Source: Actinomycetota bacterium
GTDB lineage: Bacteria; Actinomycetota; Nitriliruptoria; Nitriliruptorales; Nitriliruptoraceae
NCBI GenBank assembly: GCA_019347575.1
Contig: JAHWKY010000004.1
Coordinates: 1 to 64,000, forward strand
DNA length: 64,000 nt
Direction of reading: 5' to 3'
The notes under the pieces were generated by a model. The model made no database searches. It saw only the letters and a program-made list of their open reading frames with translations, and was not told where the DNA came from. Position 1 is the stretch's first letter. Every line of letters begins with the position of its first letter. Position numbers and translations under genes: made by a program. Below are positions 34,191-43,094 of the stretch, piece by piece.

Positions 34191-35195
34191 ATGCTCCGGT
34201 ACATCGGCAAGCGGCTGCTCGCGCTCATCCCGATCGTGATCGGGATGAGCCTCATCGTGTTCCTCTACGTGCGCGCCCTGCCGGGCAGCCCCGCCGACGC
34301 GCTGCTGGGGGAGCGCGCGACGCGCGAGACCACCGCAGCGCTCGAGCAGCAGCTCGGCCTCAACGAACCGATCCACGTGCAGTACTGGAACTACGCGACG
34401 AACATCGCGACGGGCGATCTCGGGATCTCGCTGCGCACTCGCCGACCGGTCTGGGACGAGCTCAGGGAGCGGTTCCCGGCCACGGTCGAACTCGCCCTCG
34501 CGGCGATGATCGTGGCCGTCGGCGTCGGGGTTCCCCTGGGCTTCGTGGCGGCGAAGCGCTACGGCGGCTTCCTGGACAACTCCAGCCTGGTGGCCTCCCT
34601 GATCGGGATCAGCTTCCCGATCTTCTTCCTGGCTCTGCTGCTGAAGTTCGTGTTCGCGGTGAAGCTGGGTTGGCTGCCGAGCATCGGCCGGCTGGAGGTG
34701 ACGCGCAACATCGCCCATCCGACCAACCTGTACCTGGTGGACGCGCTGGTCGCGTGGGACTGGGGCGCGTTCTGGGACGCGGTTCGCCACCTGATCCTGC
34801 CGGCGATCGCGCTCGCGACCATCCCGCTCGCGATCATCGCACGGATCACGCGCGCTGCCGTCCTCGACGTGCTCAACGAGGACTACGTGCGGACCGCCCA
34901 CGCGAAGGGTCTCCCGGGGAGGATCGTCGACAGCCGTCACGTGCTGAAGAACGCCATGCTCCCGGTCGTGACCGTCGTGGGCCTCCAGATGGGTCTGCTG
35001 CTCACCGGGGCGATCCTCACCGAGACGGTGTTCAACTGGCAGGGCCTGGGCCTGTGGATCCTCGACGCCATCCGGTTCCGTGACTTCGCGGTGCTCCAGG
35101 CGGGGATCCTCTTCTTCGCCGTCGTGGTCGCCGTTACCAACCTGCTCGTCGACATCAGCTACGCGTTCCTCAACCCCCGCATCCGGTACCGATGA
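34191..35195 (+). CDS. ABC importer permease, DppB type
   Basis: 334 aa, six membrane helices. It opens MLRYIGKRLLALIPIVIGM, typical of DppB/OppB permeases, and carries the EAA coupling loop around DVLNEDYVRTAHAKGLPGR. It forms half of the pore of the importer with the next gene. Coupled to that gene by an ATGA overlap. Confidence 0.93.
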   Translation: MLRYIGKRLLALIPIVIGMSLIVFLYVRALPGSPADALLGERATRETTAALEQQLGLNEPIHVQYWNYATNIATGDLGISLRTRRPVWDELRERFPATVELALAAMIVAVGVGVPLGFVAAKRYGGFLDNSSLVASLIGISFPIFFLALLLKFVFAVKLGWLPSIGRLEVTRNIAHPTNLYLVDALVAWDWGAFWDAVRHLILPAIALATIPLAIIARITRAAVLDVLNEDYVRTAHAKGLPGRIVDSRHVLKNAMLPVVTVVGLQMGLLLTGAILTETVFNWQGLGLWILDAIRFRDFAVLQAGILFFAVVVAVTNLLVDISYAFLNPRIRYR

Positions 35196-36088
35196 GCGTC
35201 GCCGAAGCCGAGAGCCTCGAGCTCGCCGTCGAGCAGACGTCGGGGCTGTGGCGCGATGCCTGGGGCCGTCTGCTGCACAACCCGGCAGCGATCGTCGGGG
35301 CGCTCGTCGTGCTCGCCTTCATCGGCGTCGCGGTACTCGCGCCCGTACTCGCCCCGCACGGCCCGACCGACCGTGTCGGGGGCTTGGCCGCGGTTCCGCC
35401 CGGGCCGTCCTCCGAGTTCCCCTTCGGGCTCGACATCCAGGGCCGCGATCTGCTGTCGCGCGTGATCTTCGGCACCCGCCTGTCGCTACTCGTCGGCGTC
35501 GTCTCGGTGGCGGTCGGGTTGTCGTTGGGGATGATCCTCGGCTCGGTGTCGGGCTACTTCGGCGGTCGGATCGACGGCGTCATCATGCGGGTGATGGATC
35601 TGATGATGGCGTTCCCCGCCTTCATCCTCGCGATCGGCCTGGTCACCGTGCTCGGTCAGGGCCTGGTGCAGATCATGTTCGCCATCGGGATCGTCCAGGT
35701 CCCGATCTTCGCGCGGTTGTTGCGCGGCTCGATCATCGGCCAGCGCGAGGCCGACTACGTCCTCGCGGCGCGGTCGCTGGGCACGCCGGGTCCGCGCCTG
35801 CTCATGGGTCACATCCTGCCGAACTCGGTCGCGCCCGTGATCGTCCAGGCGACGCTCGCGATGGCCACCGCGATCATCGAGGTCGCCGGACTTTCGTTCG
35901 TGGGGCTGGGTCCGGATGACCCGAGCCTGCCGGAGTGGGGGCGCATGCTGGCCGAGTCCGCCGATCGGCTGCAGAACGCGGCGCACCTGGTGATCTTCCC
36001 CGGGTTCGCCATCGTGATCAGCGTGCTGGGCATCAACCTGCTGGGCGACGGGCTGCGTGAGGCCATCGACCCCCGGCTCAAGTCGTGA
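35192..36088 (+). CDS. ABC importer permease, DppC type
   Basis: 298 aa. The N-terminal cytoplasmic stretch and helix WRDAWGRLLHNPAAIVGA lead into a DppC/OppC body with FGLDIQGRDLLSRVIFGTR and the EAA loop GQREADYVLAARSLGTPGP, which docks on the ATPases. Start ATG 35192 overlaps the DppB-type stop; the next gene starts on its stop in turn. Confidence 0.93.
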   Translation: MSVAEAESLELAVEQTSGLWRDAWGRLLHNPAAIVGALVVLAFIGVAVLAPVLAPHGPTDRVGGLAAVPPGPSSEFPFGLDIQGRDLLSRVIFGTRLSLLVGVVSVAVGLSLGMILGSVSGYFGGRIDGVIMRVMDLMMAFPAFILAIGLVTVLGQGLVQIMFAIGIVQVPIFARLLRGSIIGQREADYVLAARSLGTPGPRLLMGHILPNSVAPVIVQATLAMATAIIEVAGLSFVGLGPDDPSLPEWGRMLAESADRLQNAAHLVIFPGFAIVISVLGINLLGDGLREAIDPRLKS

Positions 36089-37110
36089 CGGCCGGACCCG
36101 TCATGTCCGTACGTGATCTCGCGGTGCACTTCCGCACGCGCAAGGTGACGGTCCACGCCGTCAACGGTATCTCGTTCGACATCCACGCCGGCGAGACGCT
36201 CGGGATCGTCGGGGAGTCCGGGAGCGGCAAGTCGGTCTCCGCGCTGGCGATGCTCGGGATCCTGCCGAAGGCCGGACGTGTCACCAGTGGGCAGGTGCTG
36301 CTCGACGGCACGGACCTACTAACGCTGGGCAAGCGCGGACTCCGCGATGTACGGGGCAAGGACATCGCGATGGTGTTCCAGGACCCCATGACCTCGCTGA
36401 ACCCGGTGCTGCGCATCGGCCGGCAGCTGACCGAGTCGCTGTCGGTGCACCTCGGCATGGACGACACCGCGGCACGGCAGGAGGCCTCCCGCCTGCTCGA
36501 CCGGGTCGGGATCCCCGATGCCCACCGACGCCTGGACGACTACCCCCACCAGTTCTCCGGCGGCATGCGCCAGCGGGTCATGATCGCGATGGCGATCTCG
36601 TGTCGTCCGAAGGTCCTGATCGCCGACGAGCCCACGACGGCGCTCGACGTCACCATCCAGGCGCAGATCCTGGAGTTGCTGCGCGAGCTGGTCGACGAGG
36701 AGCGGATGGCGCTCATCCTCATCACGCACGATCTGGGCGTCGTCGCAGGCGTGTGCGAGCGGACCCACGTCATGTACGCGGGGCGCTTCGTCGAGACCGG
36801 ACCGACCTCGCTGCTGTTCGATCGGCCCAAGCACCCCTACACGCTGGGTCTCCTGCGCTCGGTTCCGCGCCTGGACGCCGACGCGAAGGAGCGGCTTCAG
36901 CCGATCGGTGGGGTGCCTCGGGACCTGCGCGAGGAGCCGACGTTCTGTGCCTTCGCGCCGCGCTGCCCGAAGGCTCAGGACCGGTGTGTGGCGGAGCTGC
37001 CTCTGCTCGAGCCGAAGGACGGCCCCGGGCACGAGGCAGCGTGCTTCTTCCCGGTCACGCCGGAGGAGCTCGACCGCGGACTGATGCGCGGTGAGGAGCG
37101 GACGGCGTGA
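36085..37110 (+). CDS. ABC importer ATPase, DppD type
   Basis: 341 aa. Walker A GESGSGKS, signature [14 protein letters not shown], Walker [13 protein letters not shown] and the H-loop ITHDLG are all intact. The C-terminal oligopeptide-transporter extension has [14 protein letters not shown], likely an iron-sulfur or metal site conserved in this subfamily. It pairs with the following ATPase. Confidence 0.93.
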   Translation: MTAGPVMSVRDLAVHFRTRKVTVHAVNGISFDIHAGETLGIVGESGSGKSVSALAMLGILPKAGRVTSGQVLLDGTDLLTLGKRGLRDVRGKDIAMVFQDPMTSLNPVLRIGRQLTESLSVHLGMDDTAARQEASRLLDRVGIPDAHRRLDDYPHQFSGGMRQRVMIAMAISCRPKVLIADEPTTALDVTIQAQILELLRELVDEERMALILITHDLGVVAGVCERTHVMYAGRFVETGPTSLLFDRPKHPYTLGLLRSVPRLDADAKERLQPIGGVPRDLREEPTFCAFAPRCPKAQDRCVAELPLLEPKDGPGHEAACFFPVTPEELDRGLMRGEERTA

Positions 37111-38165
37111 GTTCGATGACCATCGGCGAACGCCCCGCCGACGAGCTGGTCGGCATCGAGGAGCTCCGCGTCCACTTCCCGATCGAGGGCGGGATCCTGC
37201 TCGGCCGTGATCTGGGGGTGGTCAAGGCGGTCGACGGCATCAGCCTGTCCATCGGTCGCGGCGAGACCCTCGGACTCGTCGGCGAGTCCGGCTGCGGCAA
37301 GACGACGGTCGGACGCTCGCTGCTACGGCTCTACGAGCCCACGGCCGGACGCATCTGGTTCGACGGACAGGAGATCACCGCGCTGTACGGCAAGGAGCTG
37401 CGCCAACTTCGGCGTCGCATGCAGATGATCTTCCAGGACCCGTACTCGTCGCTGAACCCCCGCCGGAACATCGCGTCGATCGTCGGTGAACCGCTGCGGG
37501 TCCACGGCCTCGCCAACCGTGCCACCGCTGACAGCAAGGTCCGTGAGCTGCTCGAGGTGGTCGGGCTACCGCCGGACGCCATCAACCGCTACCCCCACGA
37601 GTTCTCGGGTGGACAGCGCCAGCGCATCGGCGTCGCGCGTGCTCTGGCGCTCAACCCCGACCTGATCGTCGCGGACGAGCCCGTGTCGGCGCTCGACGTG
37701 TCGATCCAGGCGCAGCTGATCAACCTCCTAGAGGACCTGCAGAACGAGTTCGAGCTGACCTACCTGTTCATCGCCCACGATCTGGCGGTCGTCCGCCACA
37801 TCTCTGACCGCATCGCGGTCATGTACCTGGGCATGTTGGCGGAGGTCGCCCTGGCCGCCGACCTCTACCGCGAGCCGCTGCATCCCTACACACGTGCGCT
37901 GCTGTCCGCGGTGCCGATCCCCGACCCGAAGGTCGAGCAGACACGCGAGCGCATCCTCCTGCCCGGCGACCTACCCTCGCCGGCGAACCCACCGTCCGGC
38001 TGTCGGTTCCACACCCGCTGCCCCTGGCGCCAGCCGACGCGCTGTCACGACGAGGTGCCCCCGCTGCGCAGCCTCCGGACCGGCCACGAGGTCGCGTGCC
38101 ACTACGCCGAGGAGATCGCCGACGGCGTGCTGCGCCCCGCCAGCGACACCATCGTCCGCGGCTGA
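37107..38165 (+). CDS. ABC importer ATPase, DppF type
   Basis: 352 aa. Walker [10 protein letters not shown], signature [14 protein letters not shown], Walker [13 protein letters not shown] and H-loop FIAHDLAVV are intact, with the C-terminal [15 protein letters not shown] motif. It is the last gene of the importer operon, coupled by GTGA to the DppD-type ATPase. It ends 7 bp from the convergent glpK. Confidence 0.93.
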   Translation: MSSMTIGERPADELVGIEELRVHFPIEGGILLGRDLGVVKAVDGISLSIGRGETLGLVGESGCGKTTVGRSLLRLYEPTAGRIWFDGQEITALYGKELRQLRRRMQMIFQDPYSSLNPRRNIASIVGEPLRVHGLANRATADSKVRELLEVVGLPPDAINRYPHEFSGGQRQRIGVARALALNPDLIVADEPVSALDVSIQAQLINLLEDLQNEFELTYLFIAHDLAVVRHISDRIAVMYLGMLAEVALAADLYREPLHPYTRALLSAVPIPDPKVEQTRERILLPGDLPSPANPPSGCRFHTRCPWRQPTRCHDEVPPLRSLRTGHEVACHYAEEIADGVLRPASDTIVRG

Positions 38166-38172
38166 ACCAGGC

Positions 38173-39678
38173 TCACGGTGCGACGACGTGCGCCCAGTCC
38201 AGCGAGCGCCGCACCGCCTCGGTCCAGCCGCCACGCAGGCCCGCGCGTGTGATCGCGTCCATGCCGGGTTCGAAGCGGCGGTCGAGCCGCCACGCATCGG
38301 TGATCTCATCCGTCGAGGACCAGACCCCCGCCCCGAGCCCGGCGAGGTAGGCCGCACCCATCGCGGTGGTCTCGTGGACGACGGGTCGCAGCACATCGAC
38401 ACCGAGGATGTCCGCCTGGAACTGGGCGAGCAGGTCGTTGCTGGAGGCACCCCCATCGATGCGCAACTCGGCGAGTGGCTGACCCGACTCACGGACCATC
38501 AGGTCGGCGACGTCCGCCGATTGGTAGGCCATGGCCTCGAGGGCGGCGCGTGCCAGGTGGGCACGGGTCGTCCCTCGGGTGATCCCGACGATGGTGCCAC
38601 GGGCGTCCTGGTTCCAGTGCGGTGCGCCGAGCCCCACGAAGGCGGGCACGAGGTACACGCCCTCGTTGCCGTCGGGCAGCGATCGCGCCAGCTCCTCGGT
38701 GTCCGAGGCGTGGGTGATCACCTCGAGACCATCACGCAGCCACTGCACCGCCGCCCCGGTCACGAAGATCGCACCTTCGAGGCAGTAGGTCACCACCCCG
38801 CCGAGCCGCCACGCCACCGAGGTCAGCAAGCCCTTCTCCGACACCGGCGCCTCGGAGCCGGTGTTCAGCAGCAGGAAGGAGCCCGTCCCGTAGGTGTTCT
38901 TCGACATCCCCGGGAACCAGCACCCCTGTCCGAACAAGGCGGCTTGCTGGTCGCCGGCGATCCCCGTGATCGGCGCCGCGATCCCGAGGAACGTCGCGGG
39001 GTCGGTGCGGCCGAAATCACCCGCCGAATCGCGGACCTCGGGCAGGACCTCCTCGGGGACGCCGAGCAGGTCCAGCATGTCCTCGCTCCACGCATCCCCA
39101 CGGATGTCCCACAGCATCGTGCGGGACGCGTTGGAGGGCTCGGTCGCGTGCACCCGCCCCGCGGTCAGCCTGGCCACCAACCAGGTGTCGATCGTGCCGA
39201 ACGCGAGCTCACCAGCTGTGGCTCGCCGACGTGCTCCCTCCACCTCGTCGAGGATCCAGGCCAGCTTCGTTCCGCTGAAGTACGCGTCGATGACCAGTCC
39301 GGTCGCCATCCGCACCTGGGTCTGGTTGCCCTCCTCCTTCAGCCGGTCGCACCACGCGGCCGTGCGCCGGTCCTGCCACACGATCGCCGGGTGGATAGAT
39401 CGGAGGTCCGCACGATCCCACACGACGGTCGTCTCGCGCTGGTTGGTGATGCCCACGCAGGTGACCTCGGTGGGGGGCGTCGCCGCGACCGCGAGGGCCT
39501 CGGTGCACGCCTCGACGGTGGCCGTCCAGATGGCGTCGGGATCGTGCTCGACCCAACCGGGTCGTGGGAAGTGCTGCTCGAACTCGCGGTAGCCCGCCCC
39601 CAGCACGTTCCCGGCGATGTCGATGATGAAGCCGCGTACGCCCGTCGTGCCCTCATCGATCGCGAGGATGCGCGTCAC
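38173..39678 (-). CDS. glpK: Glycerol kinase
   Basis: 501 aa, standard length. FGGY fold with ILAIDEGTTGVRGFI, glycerol-binding GITNQRETTVVWD, and WVEHDPDAIW, TGLVIDAYFSGTKLAW, AGDQQAALFGQ and YGTGSFLLLNTG. It makes glycerol-3-phosphate for catabolism or lipid synthesis. Start GTG 39678 follows GGGAGGAAC. There is no glycerol facilitator or glpD gene in the window; the plsC gene 6 kb away also uses glycerol-phosphate backbones. Confidence 0.95.
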   Translation of the reverse strand: MTRILAIDEGTTGVRGFIIDIAGNVLGAGYREFEQHFPRPGWVEHDPDAIWTATVEACTEALAVAATPPTEVTCVGITNQRETTVVWDRADLRSIHPAIVWQDRRTAAWCDRLKEEGNQTQVRMATGLVIDAYFSGTKLAWILDEVEGARRRATAGELAFGTIDTWLVARLTAGRVHATEPSNASRTMLWDIRGDAWSEDMLDLLGVPEEVLPEVRDSAGDFGRTDPATFLGIAAPITGIAGDQQAALFGQGCWFPGMSKNTYGTGSFLLLNTGSEAPVSEKGLLTSVAWRLGGVVTYCLEGAIFVTGAAVQWLRDGLEVITHASDTEELARSLPDGNEGVYLVPAFVGLGAPHWNQDARGTIVGITRGTTRAHLARAALEAMAYQSADVADLMVRESGQPLAELRIDGGASSNDLLAQFQADILGVDVLRPVVHETTAMGAAYLAGLGAGVWSSTDEITDAWRLDRRFEPGMDAITRAGLRGGWTEAVRRSLDWAHVVAP

Positions 39679-39751
39679 GGGTTCCTCCCTGCCGACGCCA
39701 CCGAACGTAGCTGGGTAGTCTCCGACCTCGGCTCGTCGAGCGGAACGCGGT

Positions 39752-40726
39752 TTGGGTCGCACGCCCGGTGTCACCGCCGCCGTGTTCGCGGCGGCACTCG
39801 CTGTGACCGTGGCGTGTGGGGCATCCGACGCCGCACCGCAGATGCCCCCGACGATCGGGATGCTCCGCGTCGTGCCGGACGAGGACCACGGCGTGTTCGT
39901 CTCCGAGCTGCGTGCACAGGGGTGGAACGTCGGGCCCGACGTGGTCGTGCTGCCTGAGGATCCCGAGCAGCTGTTCCCCGACGAGGAGGCGGCGAGGGTC
40001 GCGCTTCGGTCGTGGGTCGCGGGCGGCGTGGACGTCATCATCGCGTTCTCGACGCCGTTCGCACGGCTGGCTGCGGATGAGGGCCGTGGGTTGCCCGTGC
40101 TGTTCCTGCTGAACGATCCCGTGGCCGCCGGCCTCGTGGGGGACATCGGGCGCCCCGATCGGGGAGCGACCGGCGTCACGTTCCGCACCCCCGCTGACCG
40201 CACGCTCGCACTCGCCCAGCGACTGATCGGAACGCTCGACCACATCGGCTACCTGAGCCCGGACGATGACGCCGGCGTCGAGGGTCACCGTGCAGCGGTG
40301 CAAGCCGCTGCCGATGAGCTCGGCGTCCGCGTCTCCGAGTCGAGGTTCGCCTCCGATGGACAGGTCGCTACGGCGGTGGACGAGCTCGTCGCTGCCGACG
40401 TGGACGCGGTCTGGCTCGCGAACAGCACCGCGACCATCCAGGCGCTCGATCCGCTCCGGGCGGCGTTGGACGCGGCCGAGCTCCCCGTCATCGCGAACAC
40501 CGACTTCATCGACTTCGCCGTGCTCATCGTCACCCCCGAGGGTGCCGAGCTGCGCAGACAGCTCGCGCGCCAAGCTACTCGGCTGCTCGCCGGCGCCGAC
40601 GTCTCGGCGGTGCCGGTCGAGGATCCCCGGAAGTTCGTGGTCATCTTGAACCGCACGGTGGCGGCGGCGCTGGGCCTGCCTGAACCAGAACCGGAACTGC
40701 TCCGGCAGGCGGACGTGGTGCGGTGA
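39752..40726 (+). CDS. TrpX-like periplasmic substrate-binding lipoprotein
   Basis: 324 aa. Lipobox VTVAC gives Cys22. The mature part has the PF04392-type binding fold: VVPDEDHGVFVSELRAQGW, VDVIIAFSTPFARLA, RTPADRTLALAQRLI. Such proteins normally serve ABC transporters, but here no permease or ATPase is adjacent. Instead it is coupled by a GTGA overlap to a membrane histidine kinase, implying a ligand-sensing role. Start TTG 39752. Ligand unknown; aromatic amino acids are bound by some relatives. Confidence 0.85.
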   Translation: MGRTPGVTAAVFAAALAVTVACGASDAAPQMPPTIGMLRVVPDEDHGVFVSELRAQGWNVGPDVVVLPEDPEQLFPDEEAARVALRSWVAGGVDVIIAFSTPFARLAADEGRGLPVLFLLNDPVAAGLVGDIGRPDRGATGVTFRTPADRTLALAQRLIGTLDHIGYLSPDDDAGVEGHRAAVQAAADELGVRVSESRFASDGQVATAVDELVAADVDAVWLANSTATIQALDPLRAALDAAELPVIANTDFIDFAVLIVTPEGAELRRQLARQATRLLAGADVSAVPVEDPRKFVVILNRTVAAALGLPEPEPELLRQADVVR

Positions 40727-42924
40727 ACGCCATGAGCAGCCACGAGACGGGGGTGCGGGAGGCTCGGAGGGGCCCGAGCATCATCCGGCGCCTGGTGACG
40801 ATCACGGTCGTGGCCGGCCTCGTCACCGGTCTGGTCGGCGTCTCGCTCGTCCGCCAGGCGGAGCGACGCGAGGTGCGTGCTGACGCAGCCGCCAAGAACC
40901 TCGCCGCTGCGGAGCGGACCGCCACCCTGCTGGACGGCCGGGTCGATGCCGTCCTCGGACAGCTCGAGCTGCTGGCAGCCCGCCGCGTGATCGCACAGTT
41001 CGATCCTCGGGCGACCGACGAGCTGGGGGTCGCACTGCGGGTCTCCGACGAGCTAGACGAACTGCAGCTGTTCGATGACAACGGGCGCGCCGTGTCCGCC
41101 GCAGCCTCCGCACTGCTCCTGACCCCCGACGACATCCCACACCGTCCCGGGCTCGTCGAGGGGCTGGGGTCGGGGCGGCGGGTCACGGTCATCCGTGATG
41201 GCCCCCTCCCCGTCGTGGAGCTGGTCGTGCCGGTCGAGGACCCGCCAGGACACGTCGTCGGCGCCCTCGTCGGGCGCACCCCGCTGTCCATCCTCACCGA
41301 GGAGGCCGAGGCACGGCTCCGCGGGACCGGCACCACGGCGCTCGTGGTCGCGAGCGATGGCACGATCCTGGCTCATCGGGAACTCGACCGCGTGCTCCGA
41401 CAGGAGGTCTACCCGGTCGATGACGTGTTCTCGGGCGACCGGCGCGTCGCGACGCTCCGCGGTGACGACCGTTCCCCGACGCTCGCGGCGCTGGCCATGG
41501 CGGCGACGCTGCCGGTCTCGGTCGTCGTCGAGCAGAGCGAGGCGGACGCCCTCGCCCCGGTCGAGCCGGCCCTCGGGGGCGTGACGGTCGTCTTCCTCGC
41601 CGTGCTCATCGCCATCGTGCTGGCCGTGATCCTCATGGGCCGGCGCCTCCTGGCGCCACTGGGTGCACTCGCCGACGCGGTCGAACGGCTGGGGCGCGGC
41701 GAGCGTGGCACCCGTGTGGACCTGCACGGAACGACCGAGATCGACGTGCTGGCCACGGGGTTCAACACCATGGCGGACAAGCTGCAGCTGCGCCAGGAGG
41801 AACTCGAGGCCGCCGAACGGGCGGCGCGACGCTCGGAGGAACGCCTGCGGCTGATGGTCGAGGGCGTGGAGGACTACGCGATCGTGCTCCTCGACCTCGA
41901 GGGCAACGTCAGGACGTGGAACACCGGTGCGCGACGCCTGCTCGGTCACGAGGCCGAGGATGCCATCAGCAAGTCCTTCACGTCGATCGTCGCCGAGGGT
42001 GACCCCTCGATCATCGACGCCGCGAGCAGCTCGGGGCGCAACGATCAGGAGGGTTGGTGCAGGAAGGCCGACGGTTCGCGCTTCTGGGCGCGCACGGTCG
42101 TGACCCGCCTGCTCGATGAGGACGGCGCACCGTACGGCTTCGCGGTCGTCCTCCACGACCTGAGCGATCGTCAGGCTGCACGCGATGCGATGGAACAGGC
42201 CCTCCACCGTGAGCAGCAGGCCGCTGAGGAGGTCCGGCGTACCTCGCAGCTCAAGGACGAGTTCCTCGTCATCGCCGCGCACGAACTGCGCACGCCGCTG
42301 GCGACCATCCTCGGCGCCAGCTCGGTGCTGGCCGAGGACTGGGACGACCTGCCTGACGACGAGGCTGCTGACCTCGGTGCGATGGTCCACCGACACGCAC
42401 AGGACATGCGCCTCATCGTCGATCGGCTCCTGGACTTCAACCGCCTCCAGGCGGGTCAGGTGAAGCTGTCGCCGTCGACGTTCGACCTGCGTCGGGAGAT
42501 CGAGGCGGACATCGAGCTGTTGAGTGCACACCTCGTCGAGCATCACGTTCACGTCGATGCCCCGTCGCGCTCGGTGTGTCTCGACCGTTCCGCGCTGCGC
42601 CACGTCATCACGAACCTCGTCTCCAACGCGGCGAAGTTCTCCGCGTCGGGATCGCCCGTGATCATCAGCGGCGAAGTATCAGATGGAGAGGTCATCCTGC
42701 GCGTCGCCGACCAGGGCGTCGGGATCCACCCAGACGAGCGGGAGCACATCTTCGATCTGTTCCGGCAGGGGTCGCACCAGGTCTCGACGTCTCGTGGCAC
42801 GGGCGTGGGGCTCGCCATCGTCAAGCGGTACGTGACCCTCGCCGGCGGTCAGGTCGAGGTCGACAGCACGCCGGGAGACGGGACGACGTTCACGGTGACG
42901 ATGCCGCAGTCCGTGTCACGCTGA
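40723..42924 (+). CDS. Membrane PAS-domain sensor histidine kinase
   Basis: 733 aa. Membrane helices at about 23-45 and 285-305 bracket an extracytoplasmic Cache-like sensor region. HAMP (about 306-360), PAS (about 375-490), HisKA with phospho-acceptor His520 (AAHELRTPL), then N-box (TNLVSNAAKF) and G-boxes (VADQGVGI, GTGVGLAIVK) follow. No response regulator is adjacent, making this an orphan kinase likely triggered by the coupled binding protein. GTG 40723 is the coupled start; ATG 40732 is possible. Confidence 0.9.
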   Translation: MNAMSSHETGVREARRGPSIIRRLVTITVVAGLVTGLVGVSLVRQAERREVRADAAAKNLAAAERTATLLDGRVDAVLGQLELLAARRVIAQFDPRATDELGVALRVSDELDELQLFDDNGRAVSAAASALLLTPDDIPHRPGLVEGLGSGRRVTVIRDGPLPVVELVVPVEDPPGHVVGALVGRTPLSILTEEAEARLRGTGTTALVVASDGTILAHRELDRVLRQEVYPVDDVFSGDRRVATLRGDDRSPTLAALAMAATLPVSVVVEQSEADALAPVEPALGGVTVVFLAVLIAIVLAVILMGRRLLAPLGALADAVERLGRGERGTRVDLHGTTEIDVLATGFNTMADKLQLRQEELEAAERAARRSEERLRLMVEGVEDYAIVLLDLEGNVRTWNTGARRLLGHEAEDAISKSFTSIVAEGDPSIIDAASSSGRNDQEGWCRKADGSRFWARTVVTRLLDEDGAPYGFAVVLHDLSDRQAARDAMEQALHREQQAAEEVRRTSQLKDEFLVIAAHELRTPLATILGASSVLAEDWDDLPDDEAADLGAMVHRHAQDMRLIVDRLLDFNRLQAGQVKLSPSTFDLRREIEADIELLSAHLVEHHVHVDAPSRSVCLDRSALRHVITNLVSNAAKFSASGSPVIISGEVSDGEVILRVADQGVGIHPDEREHIFDLFRQGSHQVSTSRGTGVGLAIVKRYVTLAGGQVEVDSTPGDGTTFTVTMPQSVSR

Positions 42925-42936
42925 TGGCGCCACCTC

Positions 42937-43094
42937 GTGTCCTGAGTCGCAGATACGTTGAGGAATTCCGGCCTCAGCTCGCCCCTGGCGGCGTTGCGGA
43001 CTCGCCCACATAGCGCTGCTATGCGGGCTCGCCGCGCCTTGCCAGGAACGAGCTGAGCCTCGGACTTCTCTCAACAACCTACGACTCAGAACAC
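42937..43094. repeat. 158-bp inverted-repeat element (MITE-like or long hairpin)
   Basis: The left arm begins GTGTCCTGAGTCGCAG (42937) and the right arm ends with CTACGACTCAGAACAC, which reads GTGTTCTGAGTCGTAG on the other strand. The arms pair imperfectly over about 70 bp each, with the apex near 43015-43025. It lies between the convergent kinase and acyl-CoA-synthetase genes and supplies the last codons and stop of the latter. Whether it is a mobile element or a bidirectional terminator is open. Confidence 0.65.

Noticed and set aside
38166-38172. Terminator search between the importer operon and glpK
   Set aside because: The gap is only 7 bp and holds no hairpin; transcripts must end inside the opposing genes.
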